Assembly: GCA_029851415.1 (NCBI GenBank)
Contig: CM056743.1
Location: 125,022,305-125,086,304 of the forward strand
Length of the DNA: 64,000 nt
From: Eretmocerus hayati
Lineage: Eukaryota > Arthropoda > Insecta > Hymenoptera > Aphelinidae
Reading direction: 5' to 3'
Positions 12,901 to 25,600 of this stretch are shown here, piece after piece (within the stretch, counting starts at the first letter, position 1; each line of letters opens with the position of its first letter). Below the pieces are notes generated by a model. It saw only the letters and a list, made by a program, of their open reading frames with translations, had not been told where the DNA came from and did not search any database. The translations under genes were made by a program, and so were the position numbers.

Positions 12901-14100
12901 GAATTGAGGAAACATATTCGTTCAATATCCCGTAGTTTTATACGTATCATATTTTCTTCCTGTTATGTACAATTCGAGGTACGGAACTCACTACAAGCGA
13001 AAATTGAATAATGAATCACCTCTGCTACTTTTGTTTTTTGCAATGTACCAATTTGTGTAAGAGAATGCAGCGTGGGAAAGAAAACAAATAAAAAATGTAA
13101 GTATATTTTGCAGGCTCCATCAGATCCCACACACTCTTCGATAGTAACTCAAGTTACAAAGAAACGAAAGTGAGCTGTTCGAACAAGAAATTGCGTTTAA
13201 ATCAAACACCAATGAAATTTTTCGACGAATCTTAAAAGTCGCGGAAGGGTTGTTACGAATTTATCTTATTTGTCTTATAATTCGATGAAAACTTTATGAA
13301 TTTTCACCACACATGCTAACATCGCGTATCTCGTTTCGAACTCTTACACTTTCAGAATATCCAAGCGAGAAAATATATGACGTTGTATTAATACTCTTGA
13401 CTTTGCAATTAACTTATATTTTTCATGCATAAAATATATATATCGAGTATAACCGTAACGAACCTGATAGCCAAAGCTTCAGGCAGCACCATCACCACAG
13501 TTTCGCCAAGTGGCAGTTGAATTATGGATGCGCATAATTTGTGAGCACCGCAGCACGGTGTTAAAAGGGCAAACCACGAGAGTATCCTTCATTTTATACC
13601 CGTTTGCTTTCTCGCTGCTCTAATAGCCGAGCGAAACATTACGGGTCGGGAAGTCACTTTTTCCACCTCTATTGCATAATAGATGTTTCTTATTTTTAAT
13701 GGATTTATTCGTAATTTTTACCAAGAGTTACCCCTACCCGGCCCTTCTGTCTCCTGGGAAGCCTCAATACATGCTCCATTGAGATTTTGAATAGAAAATG
13801 ATTGATATTCGCAACAAAAAGAATAATGAATTACACCTACCTTCATGAGTAATTACATGATAATTCGAAGGAATAATCGGAAACTATTTATTTGACCAGA
13901 TAAAAAAGATCTCATAGTCGCGGTTGAAACAGAAAAAAATCATTTGCCTTCTATGTTGAGATTGTTACACTCTCCAATATTACACTGTGACGAATTGGTT
14001 GACTTTCCCGCGAACCGGCAATCACCTGGTTGAGAAGTTAATCAGGCGGTTGTCTTTTCAACTACTGATTAGCTCTTGAATTTCGACGAGGTGGTTGAAA
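9956..14100. other. Noncoding stretch with a CpG-rich block
   Basis: About 4 kb without a supportable gene. A GC/CpG-rich patch at about 10560-10670 (GCGCTCCGCGCGCTGCC) and the balanced-composition segment at 13480-13580 could be regulatory, but this is not shown. Open frames near 11338, 12237 and 12579 lack recognisable domains. Confidence 0.45.
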
Positions 14101-14109
14101 ATTTAAACA

Positions 14110-14680
14110 TTGATTGCGTTACCAAATCTAACCACCGAATGACACTTTTTCCACAGCGAATATGGACATGAATACGGGACCCATGAGATTGGTGATTGGT
14201 GGTGACCAGATGATATTCTTCAGTCAGAATAACAAGTTTCTTCGTGCTTTTTTTCAGAAAAAAATAGAAGAAAATACAAGCAATGGCCACGCCAGACTTT
14301 TTGGCCAAAAATCCAAGTTGAGAAATGGTTCGGCGGTTCAGTATCCGAATCGGTGTAAGCTCGACTGGGGTTGCCGGCTTACACAAGCACGCCTACAAAT
14401 ATTCCATCTGGTAGATTCAGACGAGCGATTACGAATCCGGATCATGAATCGCAAAAACGATGCTTACCCAGGGTTTTTTACGAAAAAACTCGCGTGGACA
14501 CCGCGATTGATTATTTCCATTTGTTCATGAAAAAACATGTAGAAACTCGCTTCTCTGACCCAAAAGTGTCACCAAGGGACCACCATCTATCAATCTCATG
14601 GGTCCCATTTTCATCCCCGTATTCACTGTGGGAAGAATCTCAACCAGTGGTCGGATTCGGTAGACAACCAGTGGTTGCCT
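14110..14680. mobile_element. ~570 bp imperfect foldback element
   Basis: Two arms of about 110 bp face each other: 14115-14225 and 14550-14670. The best block is GGGACCCATGAGATTG at 14179 and its complement near 14595. Outside the arms the short motif (A)ACCA-TGGTTG recurs several times on both sides (13995-14050 and 14641-14702), so the element may extend to about 13990-14720. There is no transposase; the interior frames look like shadows. The element type is unassigned. Confidence 0.6.
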
Positions 14681-14720
14681 TCAGAAGACAACCAGTTGGT
14701 TGATTTTCGGCCCTTACCAC

Positions 14721-16280
14721 GGTCATATAAATGACCGTAGCCCTTACCCATTTTTTGAGGGAAAACACTCAGTGTGCTTTTCTTATCAATTTTTAAATAT
14801 TTTTCCGTTTATTACCTGTCTCGCATCAATTCTGCGATTTCCCTTTTATCTTTAATTCCTTCCAATTAACACAGTTGAGATACACTAAATAGACCAGCTG
14901 TGAATCGCGCGTGAATGACAATCATTGAGATCGATACTCCCCATTGAAAAATTCTCGACCTCGGATTCGATGTACTTGGAACTAGTTCATGATTTTTCTT
15001 GCAATTATCAAAAGGCTGAGAATCTTACTATTTCGTGGTGATACATTCACCATGCAAGAATGTAAGCTACTCTGAAGTTGTCATATAGATACGACCTTCT
15101 GAATTTTCCGCTACCTGACAAGCAGATCAAATTTAATGTTAGTCGAGTGAATAAATTACTGGTCATATATCTACACGAATTCACGTACGTCCTCATCAAT
15201 CGCTCGAAAATTTGGAAATCCATGAACACTTTCGGTCATTCAAAGATAAATTGTTCAAGGAAATTGACCTGTTACGAGTATAAATTGCAACATACCAAGC
15301 CATAGACGTCGATTCCAATCAGGCCTTTTTTGTTCTTTCTCAACTTTCATCCAATAACACATTTGATGCATATTAGACACGTGACGGCAGCAGATCTGTT
15401 GTTGTTGCTGCTGTTGCTGCTGCTGCTGATGATGTTATCCAGAGCGAGATCCAGAGGGATTTAATTTGAGTTTTGTATGGATAGTTGATTGATTGGAATC
15501 AAAAGGGTAGACGCAGCGTTATTTGATGTCTGCAACCATTATCTTTCGAGCATTCATTGAACGATTGAATCAGCAATGAATGGCTTCGTGAATCATTGAT
15601 GAACTTCAACACATGCCCAAATGACAAGCGCAATTATATGCTTCAAATTGTGGACAAAGCTAACAGCGGCAACTAAATATGCCTCGATACACATTTTAAC
15701 TGCAAATATCTGTACTGTTCGGGGTGTTTGCGAATTCTGTTCAACTTAAATTCGTGCTATACGATCAAATTCCTTTTTTGACAGCAAAAGTTCTATTAGA
15801 TTGATGGCATGGCCTCTCATTGTCATTACTCCACAATAGGAGGCATTTTTTCTGGAAAATAATAGGTATTTAATATCTCAATATTAATCTGATAATAAGA
15901 AAATTTGATTGCCAGGAATAGGTTATGATGGTCATGGAGATGATTTCACTTGAAAGCAATACTTTGAGAATGAAAGCGTGTGTAACTTTTGCATGTTCTT
16001 CACACGTGAATGAGAAATTTTCAATCAAAATTATTGGAAATTCTCCTAAGTGACTCCATCATGCTCATAATCGTTCGGTTCAGTGATTTATCATTTATAC
16101 TCATTCCGTCGCAATCTACACTCGCAAACGAGTATTTTCCGCGTCGAACCTCTCAAAACTTGAATGTCAAAATTTGAATTACATTGTAAATGAATATAAT
16201 TAGGATTGAATACATATTTGATACCGAGGAAAAAAGTGCAAGCCTGCGTAAAGCAAAACAAAAACAGAATCGGGGAAAAA
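14721..16280. other. Noncoding stretch with a CTG/TTG microsatellite
   Basis: No supportable gene. The microsatellite at 15398-15431 is listed separately. Remaining sequence is AT-rich with unremarkable short frames. Confidence 0.45.
15398..15431. repeat. TTG/CTG trinucleotide repeat
   Basis: About eleven TTG or CTG triplets. On the minus strand they read CAG and CAA, a mixed glutamine run preceded by a TAA stop two histidine codons upstream. That frame stays open for about 40 further codons, but without splice or domain support I treat it as a microsatellite. Confidence 0.75.
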
Positions 16281-16288
16281 AGAAAAAA

Positions 16289-16356
16289 AATTCGTTTCCG
16301 GGAAGCGATCTCGAGCCTCCCGCGTGCGAGGCGGACCCGTTGCCACTTGCGCTATT
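16289..16356 (-). pseudogene. Degenerate tRNA-like sequence (Ala-like anticodon arm)
   Basis: Read on the minus strand it has an A-box match (TAGCGCAAGTGG), a five-pair anticodon arm (one T-G pair) with loop CTCGCAC giving anticodon CGC (Ala), a poor B box (GAGATCGCTTCC against GGTTCGANTCC) and a following run of T that would act as a Pol III terminator. The acceptor arms do not pair, so this is a tRNA pseudogene or the head of a tRNA-derived SINE rather than a working tRNA. Confidence 0.45.
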
Positions 16357-16820
16357 TTTCACTATCAGAATATGTGCTCAAATGTTACTTATAAGCGTCA
16401 AGCCCCCATAAGGGGGGATCTGGGCCTCATTTTTGTTGTTTATCGGCATGAATAACAACCGGCTTTGTTATCCATCGCCTATCGTTGATACTCAGATGGC
16501 AGAATCCGACAGAATGTATCAACATAAGACGGTTAAATTGTTGCTTCGACTCATCAAAACAAAACGATGAGTACGACCGCGACAGTTCGACTCTTGTCTT
16601 CTGCTGTGTGAGTTTGCGGGGAGAGCGGGCGCGCGCGTGGCGTGTGTAGGTTATGTTATGTTATGGGTTTGAAGCATTTTGAAAAAGTAGCGCACAAGTC
16701 TTTTACGAAGGTGCTCCTCATGAGTGAGCCTCAACTCATCTAGAGATCTCACCCTTTTATAATTTTCTCTCCTTGCCTCTATCATCTCAAGGGTAGAAGG
16801 TAAACACAGCAGCGAAATCC
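16357..16820. other. Noncoding stretch
   Basis: No gene seen. Contains a small hairpin (CCCCCATAAGGGGGG near 16404) and a GC-rich patch near 16617-16645 followed by TTATG tandem units. Confidence 0.4.
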
Positions 16821-16825
16821 AGCTC

Positions 16826-16960
16826 AGTACTATTATCCAGTAGTACGACAGTAGTACGCTCAGTAGTACTGTAGTAGACTACGGTCGTACTACTGCAGTA
16901 GGCTACTGCAGTAGTACGACAGTAGAGTACGTCCAGTACTTTGACTATCCAGTACTGCTA
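16826..16960. repeat. Dense AGTAGTAC palindrome cluster
   Basis: About 130 bp built almost entirely of AGTAC and CAGTAG variants in both orientations. CAGTAGTACGAC occurs at 16838-16849 and 16909-16920, and its exact complement at 16884-16895. The perfect palindrome CTACTGCAGTAG occurs twice (16890-16901 and 16903-16914). It can form several alternative hairpins and does not match a simple microsatellite. Confidence 0.8.
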
Positions 16961-17321
16961 CGCTGTTTTTTCCACCAGGGAAAAGACAGTGGGTAGAATG
17001 ACCCGATGTGTAGCTCTGGGAAGGTTCAACATATAAGACTGGGACATTAACTATGATATTGCCTTTATAGTAAATAATTATCACTGCAACAACAGTACAT
17101 TTGTAGCGCTCACAATTGATGAGATCTCACGAAACAACACAAAATCTTAACGTTCAGAATTAATGGGAGTCATATAACGACCATTAAATCAACGTTCAAT
17201 AACCCGTTCATCACGATCTCCCATTGCCCATACAGCTCAATCATCTGATAATATTGACTCGCTCTAACAATGTAATGATTATCAGAATTAATGGAGGCAT
17301 TGTGTGATGACTGGTCAGCAG

Positions 17322-17507
17322 GTGCGGCCGGAAAATGCCCAGCAGTGGAACCGCCCAAATGGGGTTCGGTACGAGAGCGTGTACTGACTGATGGTACCTT
17401 GCAGACGGTCTACTCTTGCGAGCCAGGTCGACGACTCAGAGGTCATAAGCTGCTCACCTGTACTAAACAAGGATGGAACCATCCAATGCCCGAGTGTGTG
17501 CCAACAG
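17322..17507 (+). CDS. Single sushi/CCP-domain exon of an unidentified gene
   Basis: The exon encodes one complement-control (sushi) module of about 60 residues: CPAVEPPKWG, then TVYSCEPGRRLRGHKLLTC and GWNHPMPEC. All four cysteines and the late tryptophan of the family are present. Such modules occur in secreted or extracellular adhesion and signalling proteins. The acceptor is TCAGCAG at 17315-17321 and the donor CAG|GTCAGT at 17505-17513. Both boundaries are phase 1, the symmetric arrangement typical of sushi exons, and its 186 bp length is usual. No neighbouring exon was recognised, so the gene cannot be named; other exons may lie outside the window or be too short to see. The polypyrimidine tract of the acceptor is weak. 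Confidence 0.75.
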
Positions 17508-17858
17508 GTCAGTATATTTTACTTTTCGGTTTAACCCTGATTGTTTCCCTGAACTCCTCGTGTTCATCCTTTTCGTATTTGGTACTTTTCGGTGGATGCA
17601 CTATCGAATGGAGAAGAGGGAGGGGTCTGGATCCAATAATTTGTATGTATCAGTTGAGTAATTACGGATAGAAACTTTTGTCGAACTCATGCAGAAGTTC
17701 AATATCCTGAGTAACGATGTCATTTTTACGTCATTCTTTTTTCAATTCACACATCCCTCTTTTTGAGATTTTCAAGGGCATGCAGTATAGCCGTGCAGCA
17801 GGGCCGGAAAGTTCCATTCACCACTTGTATGAAAATTTTAATGGTACAAAGTTTGAGA

Positions 17859-18080
17859 TGAGTTGTCTAGTTATTGTTATTGTCCGACTCATACTCGACA
17901 ACTCAACGTTCAGCCCAAATCATTAGATTATTACAGAAGAGGGGGAACCACTGGGCATCTGGGACATCTTAACCTATAACATACAAACATTTTTGTTCCA
18001 AGTTTTCTTGAATTCTTCTACGATTTGAGCTAAACGACGAGTTGAGTTATTCAGGTCATTATCTGAGTTGAATTGCAGGA
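17859..18080. mobile_element. Diverged foldback element related to the one at 38331
   Basis: The block GACAACTCAACGTTCAGCCC at 17897 faces an imperfect complement at 18022-18049 (GATTTGAGCTAAACGACGAG). The same words occur in the element at 38331-38473, including CTAGTTATTG near 17867 and 38394. This suggests one nonautonomous family with an older copy here. Confidence 0.4.
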
Positions 18081-21000
18081 AAATTCGAGGGAAATTGAAA
18101 CAAAAAATGAAAAAACCAGAAGAGTCAGAGAAACCCCTGTCAGCGTTCGATCTCCACGATTTTACGATTAGTAGTCCAAAAATTGACATAATCGATGTTA
18201 TTGGAGCTGATGAACATGCAGAATTGTACCCTGATTCACACATATTTCACACCATTTTGTTTCAAAAAAATTCCATATTTTGAACTGCACAGATAGATGT
18301 GTCTCAGAGACTTCCACACCTACCGTGAACTTCACAAAAAGACGCCCATCGCCATCTCTTGCGTATTGCGATCTTGATGTAAGTACTTCAATCGATTCGT
18401 CCAAGTTGCTTCAACAAGCTTACTGAAAGCGCGCATCACAAGATGCTTTTCCTTCTGTAAGAGAGCAACCGCATTTTGCCTCTCAAAACTTGTCGCAAAG
18501 TACAATGGACGGAAAACCTTGAAGTAAGCTCCTTACTGCTAGAGAGAAACTACATTCTCATACCCGCATACCCGCAATAAATAAGCCCATGGGGCATAAC
18601 CACGGCTCGATCGAATATTTTTCGAAATATGTATCAAATTGTAAGAGTAAAGAGTGCATCTAAGAAACCTCGGCGCATTTACTCTCGTTGAATGTTTTCT
18701 TGTGAAAAATGAAGTATTTTGGCACGAGCCACTCATCACCGACGACGATATAAACTCCTCGGTTCGAAGATTTTCTTGGCTCCATGAGATCAGATTCAGA
18801 TGCATTCAGTCCAATCAAGATTCCTCATCATAATATTATTGAACGCAAAAGAATTCCTTCCTCTCATAGAGATTCGAAGAATGATAACACTTTTACCCGA
18901 TCAAAAATTAGACATAGATATTCCTATTTGCAAGATCGTATCGACTACGTTGAAGATCTAATCTATATAATGGCCAATTTTGAAGTTAATTATGGGAAAA
19001 TTACGTTCTCACAGCTTGTACACCCTTATTTCTTTGGAAATCACTCACCCATGTATTTACCTACGACTGATACAATTCAAACCCTACCTTTAAGCCTACA
19101 AATCGACAAGAACGATAAAATGGCAAAATGCTGAGGTAAAAAACTGCGTAAGAATTCTTGGAAAAAATGCCGAGGATGAAGTTGAAAGAAAAAGATCAAA
19201 AGGGAAAGGCCGATTCACCTAAGAGTATAACCAGCACTAATCAGAACTAGACTTACTTCAACTCCACACAGAAGAGAAAACCAGGCTCGCTTTTGCAAAA
19301 ATTTATACACAGCTGAATGCAGCGATCATCGTGAGTTCTCCGCTAGAATTTCAATTTTATTGACTCTCTCGTTCATCTCCAGCTTCGTTTACTCTCGACC
19401 TTTTACTTTTTTAGTCCACCTTCGTCTCTTTACCCAAGTTCACCGCGAGATCGAGCAAGAAAACTCTGCTTCAGTGGGCAAACAGAAAGCGCGCGTGCTT
19501 TAAAGAACTTGCACCCCCTTTACCGATAAACTTTCGAGCTTGCGATGACGGAGTTCAAAAAATTCAAGTTCCCACTTATTCGGAAGAAGAGTGGGAGGAG
19601 GGGAAAAAGAGAGTGAGAGAGAGACGAGGTAAGGCACACATTCTGAAACGAAATGACGGAGTGTTATAAAAGTCGTATACCTCTTGAGCCGTAAGATAAA
19701 TCATACTCACCACGCCTCAAATTTCACACGAAGTGTCAATCTTGATCTGTCGCAAACTCACAATAAAGTCGGCATTTGCAATCACCCCGCCGCTGAGTTT
19801 GTGAATTAAGCAAAGAGAAATATCGAATCATCCAGAGCTTGGACGTCTTGGTCGTCACGAGATGACTCTCAACGATGAGTATGCGTGGAGCGTATATAAC
19901 TCGCTGCGAGAAATGAATTGAAGCAATATTCTTCGTTAGAGCTCTTATCGCTACGATCGGATATGCTCTCAGAGTAAGACATGTTATATGCAAACGTTTT
20001 GCGCGCAAAAGCAGAGAAAATTCCCGGTCACGCTCCATTTGCCCCGAGCCGAGTGAGTGAGCAAGTGCGCGCAAAGAGCTTGAATTCAAAGCGTCGCTTG
20101 AGAAATATGAGTTATACCGAATTGCGACTTTGTATATACTTATATTCAGACTGACGAGCGTTTCAGACATAAATTTTTACACAGCTCACGAGGGGTGTTC
20201 ACTTACAAGCGTGTAATACCTTGATTCATTTTTTCAGTAGTGCGAGCAATTGGCACATCAAGGTGAGTCTATTTAAAAGACACGTGTATATGAAAAATGG
20301 TGATATCTTAGAACACTGTATCCTACTATTGATTCGATTCTATGGTTCGCTTTTCACCACTGAAAGGATCCAAAAAAAGCCATAAAGACGCTTTTGAAGC
20401 TATTTCTGCCTTGCTGCTTGATTCCCTCAGAATATGAAAGTCTCGATGATTTTTCTAATAAATCGCTTATAAATCGAATTTGGCTGCGGGTGAAGAAGAA
20501 AATTTTGGAAAAACCTATTAAAAACGCTCTTGAAAAATGACGTGAGGTCAATTCAGGCCCTACTCAGCCCAACGTGAGACAATTAGTCGAGCCAGGTTGT
20601 CCAGAACTATATTTTTAAACTTCTTAAAATCATAAATTTTGCATGGTTTTCACGAAAAAAATCACTCTGGATCTGTAATTTTGGTATTACGAGCAATTTT
20701 TCCAGAAATTTTTGGATTCTTTATCTTCGAACCGAGGGCCAAAAAAAACATTTTCGGACCATGCGCGTAATTTTGCGAATATGAAAGTACTTCTGTTCGG
20801 AAGCTGAGAAAATCTCCTTCAAAAAGACTATTTGTAGAATTCGATTTCATGTCTTCACTCATTGTCAGTGTCTATGAAATCTTGGAAGACTGATCAGAGC
20901 AAACTGACTCGCATTGTGTCAAAACCCGATCCCCGCGAGAGACATTCTTCTGCATTCAGCTTGTTTGCGGTTTGAATTATCTTGTTGTCTAATAGCCATG

Positions 21001-22660
21001 TATCTTTGGTTGGTCTCGACAAATGAAACTTCGCTAATTATAATGTTGGAAGAATTTCTTTACAGAAATGTGAGAGTCGGAACCACGCCCATGCGCAGAA
21101 ATTGCTGTATGTATTCTGATTGATCGGAGGATAAAGGATCAAGAATTTGATAAAAAGGCGCCCCAAACATGAAAAAAATAACAACCCTCGACTAATTTCA
21201 TCGTGAAGATCATGCGATTCTGCACCAGAAAACATATTCTCAAGAAGTCCAAAGGAGTGGTTTCTTCGAAAATCAGGCTAGTTTGATCATCCAGGATTGT
21301 GCCTGATCAGGCCCTGAAATTGCGTATGAAAACTTTCAAAAGCGTTTGCGATAGGTTTTTCAAAGAATTTTTCATTTGGTGCAAACTGCATTACTTACAT
21401 TGGCCTGAGCCATAGTCGAGTCATCTAAAATTTACTGGAAAAATATCATGGTTCTCATGCTTTGAGGGTATGAGAAGGTGAATAAAATGAAATAGTCCCT
21501 CGTGTATCTTGAAAAGTTTCTTGGGTCTTTCTAGTGGGTGGAATGTTTTTTTTATGAACCACAGAATTGAACTCAAGTCCCGAGAAACTGCTCCGAGACA
21601 TCACCACGTTCCATGTTGAAATGGAGTCACTCGTGAACCGCTCAATTACTTTCTCACTATGATCAACAACTCCAGGTGATTAGTAAACCAGAGCAAAGTA
21701 AAGCAAAGGGAAAGAAAGTGAGTCAGTGGAACGTTGCGGTTTCCTTTCGGCGCGTGGTTGAAAAAAAAAACGGGGAGCTAGATAGAGTGTATTCAGATGG
21801 TGAGGGTTTGGGGTTGTGGGGAACATTTGGCTCAAGCAAATAAAGTGCGGTGGCGGCAACGTTTCGATTTGGATCGGTGCTATAAAATAAAGGTCGGGGT
21901 GCTTTGAAGGTAAAACCGACTTTGCCATACCACTACTCTCGCCACTACGATACCACACCTATATACAACATATATTTGGTTGGGTATTGGAATACAGCAA
22001 GGCCTCTACATCTAACGCGAGGGAAATTGAGTGCGCGGTGATAAGGTCGCGAAACTGCGAGATTTAGGGTGAGTGGGACAATCGATGAGAGTGTATCGGG
22101 TTCTCGTCTGCGAATGGTTTGGTTCGTCGATGGTTTTGAGAATACAGATTTGTTTGAATGGTTACAAAAGATTTGTTTATTGAATTGGTCCTTGCTAGTT
22201 CTTATCTATGACGATAATACTGTTTCACTCATATATTTGATAGCGCTACAAGTGCAGATATTTTCTTATTTTGTGAGTCACTTACGCGGTCACTTAGAGT
22301 TCAACAATATTATTTGATAAAAAAAAAAAATTGAGAAATCAGTTCCCCATCGTGGTATCGTGTCTTCGTTGAAAGCAAAATGACTGATGGTTGTCGAGTT
22401 AGAGTTTTCTGACAAAGATCATAATGGATGCAACCGGTGCAGTGTATGACATTTACTTTGATTCCTGAGTGCCCCGATCATTGTAGACTGACATGTATAT
22501 AAGCTCTTTTTTCTCGTCTTTGGAAACCCCACAACTTTTGTTCGGTACTTTTTCTTGGCCGATTTTTTTTTCTTTTCTTATTAAGCTTTATCAGCTCCAT
22601 TACAGAGCTGTTCAGCGACAATAATTCAATAATTTAATAATTCGTACATATTGTGAAATA
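18081..22660. other. Noncoding stretch
   Basis: About 4.6 kb with no supportable gene. The longest frame (144 codons, minus strand near 19736-20170) has no domain I recognise. A good TATA-like box (CTATAAAATA) occurs near 21879, followed by CpG-containing sequence, but no coding exon could be linked to it. Repeated exactly at 55829-60408. Confidence 0.45.
21872..21960 (+). promoter_or_regulatory. TATA-box-like core promoter candidate
   Basis: GCTATAAAATAAAGG around 21878-21892 fits the metazoan TATA consensus and is flanked by GC-richer sequence. No downstream ORF of note is attached, so this is only a candidate. Confidence 0.25.
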
Positions 22661-22669
22661 GACATAGAG

Positions 22670-25600
22670 AGAGAGGGAAAAAACAGAAGTACAAAGATTT
22701 ATTAAGCTAATTTCTCGTGTAGTTGATACATTTCATACACTTAGATTGCAATCATTCAAGAATTTGACTATATCTTGATATATACTTTTCGATGGATTCG
22801 CGAGTAGGCATCTTGTGCTGGTGGGGAAAACGACTTTTCAAGTGACTAAGGACATCATGAGAGATGCCCTTGCTTCATAAAAATTTGGACACGACCACAT
22901 TATGTGGGCAATATCTTGCTGGGGGTAACCACAAGGGCATCTCTCATCTTCTATGAGATTAACTCGAAACAAGGATGATCCCAAGTGGTAGTGATTCGCT
23001 CGGAGGCGATTTATTGTAACTATAGTTTTACGGTCGAGATTGAATTTCTGAAACCGTGGTTGACTGTTATCAGTGTAATAAGATTCGAAGTAATTTTGGC
23101 CTCTAAAGCTACCTTCTAGGACGAGTTTATCAATAGTATTCGATCTGGATGTAGCATAAAATTCACATCGGAGATCTGGAAACGGAATTTTGATATCGCG
23201 ATCATATCTATCACCAGTGGCGCTCTTGGCTGATCAGCCTTTTCATTACCGCGAATACCTATGCGTGAAGGAATCCATACAAATTTGATACATGCGTTGC
23301 GTTCTATTAGATGAGTAAGCTCAGCAATTTTCTCTTTGATTTTGTACACAATTGAACTAGTTTTGACATTATCTCAGAGGATCTTAGCTTCAGCAAAAAA
23401 CCTAGAGAATCAGTGAAGATTATTACACTCTTGTCAATTACTCGTTGTGCAATTTGAACTGCTTCTAACAGGGCCATACTTTACATACAGCGGTAAACAT
23501 TGAACTCTTGGGATTGATGCTCCTTTTCACACATATGTCTAGCTCATCACATATACATGCTACTCCTACTGACTTCGCATTGCTCACTTTACTTCCATCT
23601 GTATATATTGCTACAGCTTTGTATTGGTTGACATATTCATCAATATTCTTGTTTGGGTCTTCATGGTATTTCAAAGAGTTTCCGAATTCTGTATCGCAAT
23701 CTATTTCTATGAGTTGATATTTGAAGTTCACTGTATATAGATTGTATCTTTCATTCGCATCAATATCACATTCTATTTGAAATATTTCATCTATGCATTC
23801 ATGTAATAGTCTCTTTTTTGCGTGAGTGGTTTGTTCTACGAGTTGTATAAATCCTCTTTCTAACTGGAAGGCTGGTATTCGATGAAATTTTGGATAGATA
23901 TGATAGACATAAATATTTGGCTCTGTCTTTGATTGTCAAGAGTTTCGATTCAGCAGTAAGCACATTGGCGGGGGTACTTATCCTAAGTCCCGGCGAATAT
24001 CTTATCGCTGCATATTGCAACCTTCCGAGTTTTTCCTGAGCATCTTTTCTTTTGGGATAGTGAACAAAAACTGAATAATCGATTAATAAACGTATGCACG
24101 ATTTATATAGTTGAAGTAGAGTGTATGGATCAGCACCCCACCAAGTACCTCGGACAAATTTGATGACATTCATAGCTTTCAAACATCTAATCCTTATTTG
24201 TTCTGTATGTTCTAGGAAATTCAATCGGTAGTCCATGATGACCCCCAAGTATCGAACAGATGCGCTTGTTTTTATTATAATATTGTCTATTGTGATTTGC
24301 GTTTGACCTGGCATGATACCCTCATTGTTGAAATGGATCGGTACAGTTTTGTCTGGGGAAAGTTCTAGTCCAATTTCTAGTAGATTTTGTTTTACAGCTA
24401 AAATTGATCTCTCCATAAGAGTTTTGCAACTTGAGAGGTCTTTTCTTTTCATGACTATACATATATCATCATCATAGTTTGAAACGATCGCACTCTCTGG
24501 GACATTTTTCTGAATTGTTGCTATGCATATTATATATGAAAGAGGGCTGAGAACACCACCTTGCTGTAAACCTTGGTATGCAATTCTGTATTCATTACCA
24601 GTTGCATCCGAGTAAATGAGTCTACCATAAAGAATGAATTTCACGAAATGAACGAGATTTGAAGGGCAATTTATTTTTGCGTGTGTTTCCAAGACAATAT
24701 CGATATTTACGGTATCAAAGGCACTTTTTACATCTAGAAAAACCCCTAATACGTGCTGATGATTATTCGAGCCTTCTTCTACAACGAGCGTGAGTTCGGT
24801 CAAGTTTTCAAGACAAGACTGTCCTTTGCGAAACCCTGTTTGTGTCGGTGATATGAGATCATTGTGTTCTATATGTCATTGTAAGCGATTTTTGACGAGG
24901 GTTTCAAGAAGTTTACATATGCATGAACTGAGACGGATTGGGTGAACTCCCCCATTGGGTTTTTCTATAAAGTGTACAAAATTGTTCTTCCAATCTTGAG
25001 GATAACAATTGGTACTATACATTTCATTGAATATATCCAATAAGATGAGTTTATATTGAATTGGTAAATTTTGTAAAATTTCGTAATTAGCACCGTCCAT
25101 GCCCGGGGCCGATTTCGTTTTCTTTGACTCTAAGGCTATATTGAACTCTGGGAATTGGAAGAGCTCGCTCAAAATTCCGTTATCATTACATATGGGCACA
25201 TGTTCAGGGTTGATGGACATATTTTATCAAGAGCAATTCTCACATTTCCCTGACGATTGATTCTTTTGAAAGTAGTTTTATTATCTTTCATCCACTTATT
25301 TTTCACAATCTCAGTTCTTTTCCAAACGTAGCTAATGTATGTCCGAAGATTGAGCGTCTGACAGAAAGCTTTGAAACTTTCAAGTTTCTTTCTCTTCAAC
25401 GTTTTCTTCGTGATGGCTCTCCTTCTCTTGAATTCAACCCAATCATCTATTTTTTCAGAAAATTCCCATGTTTTGAGTGCGACTTTTAGGAGTCGGATAA
25501 CTCGGTCGCATCCGGGGTCCCACCAAACCACTGGATTTTTGCCATTATGATCTATTATCATTACGATTTTTCTTTCTAGGAGTATGGAGAGTAATTGCGT

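Noticed and set aside
15380..15440. Polyglutamine exon on the minus strand
   Set aside because: Preceded by a stop, no splice site or domain nearby; a microsatellite explains it.
16640..16670. Telomere-like repeat (TTATG units near TAGGTTA)
   Set aside because: Only two or three units and not TTAGG; chance low-complexity sequence.
19736..20170. 144-codon minus-strand frame as a gene
   Set aside because: No recognisable domain and no splice context; composition is like the surrounding noncoding DNA.
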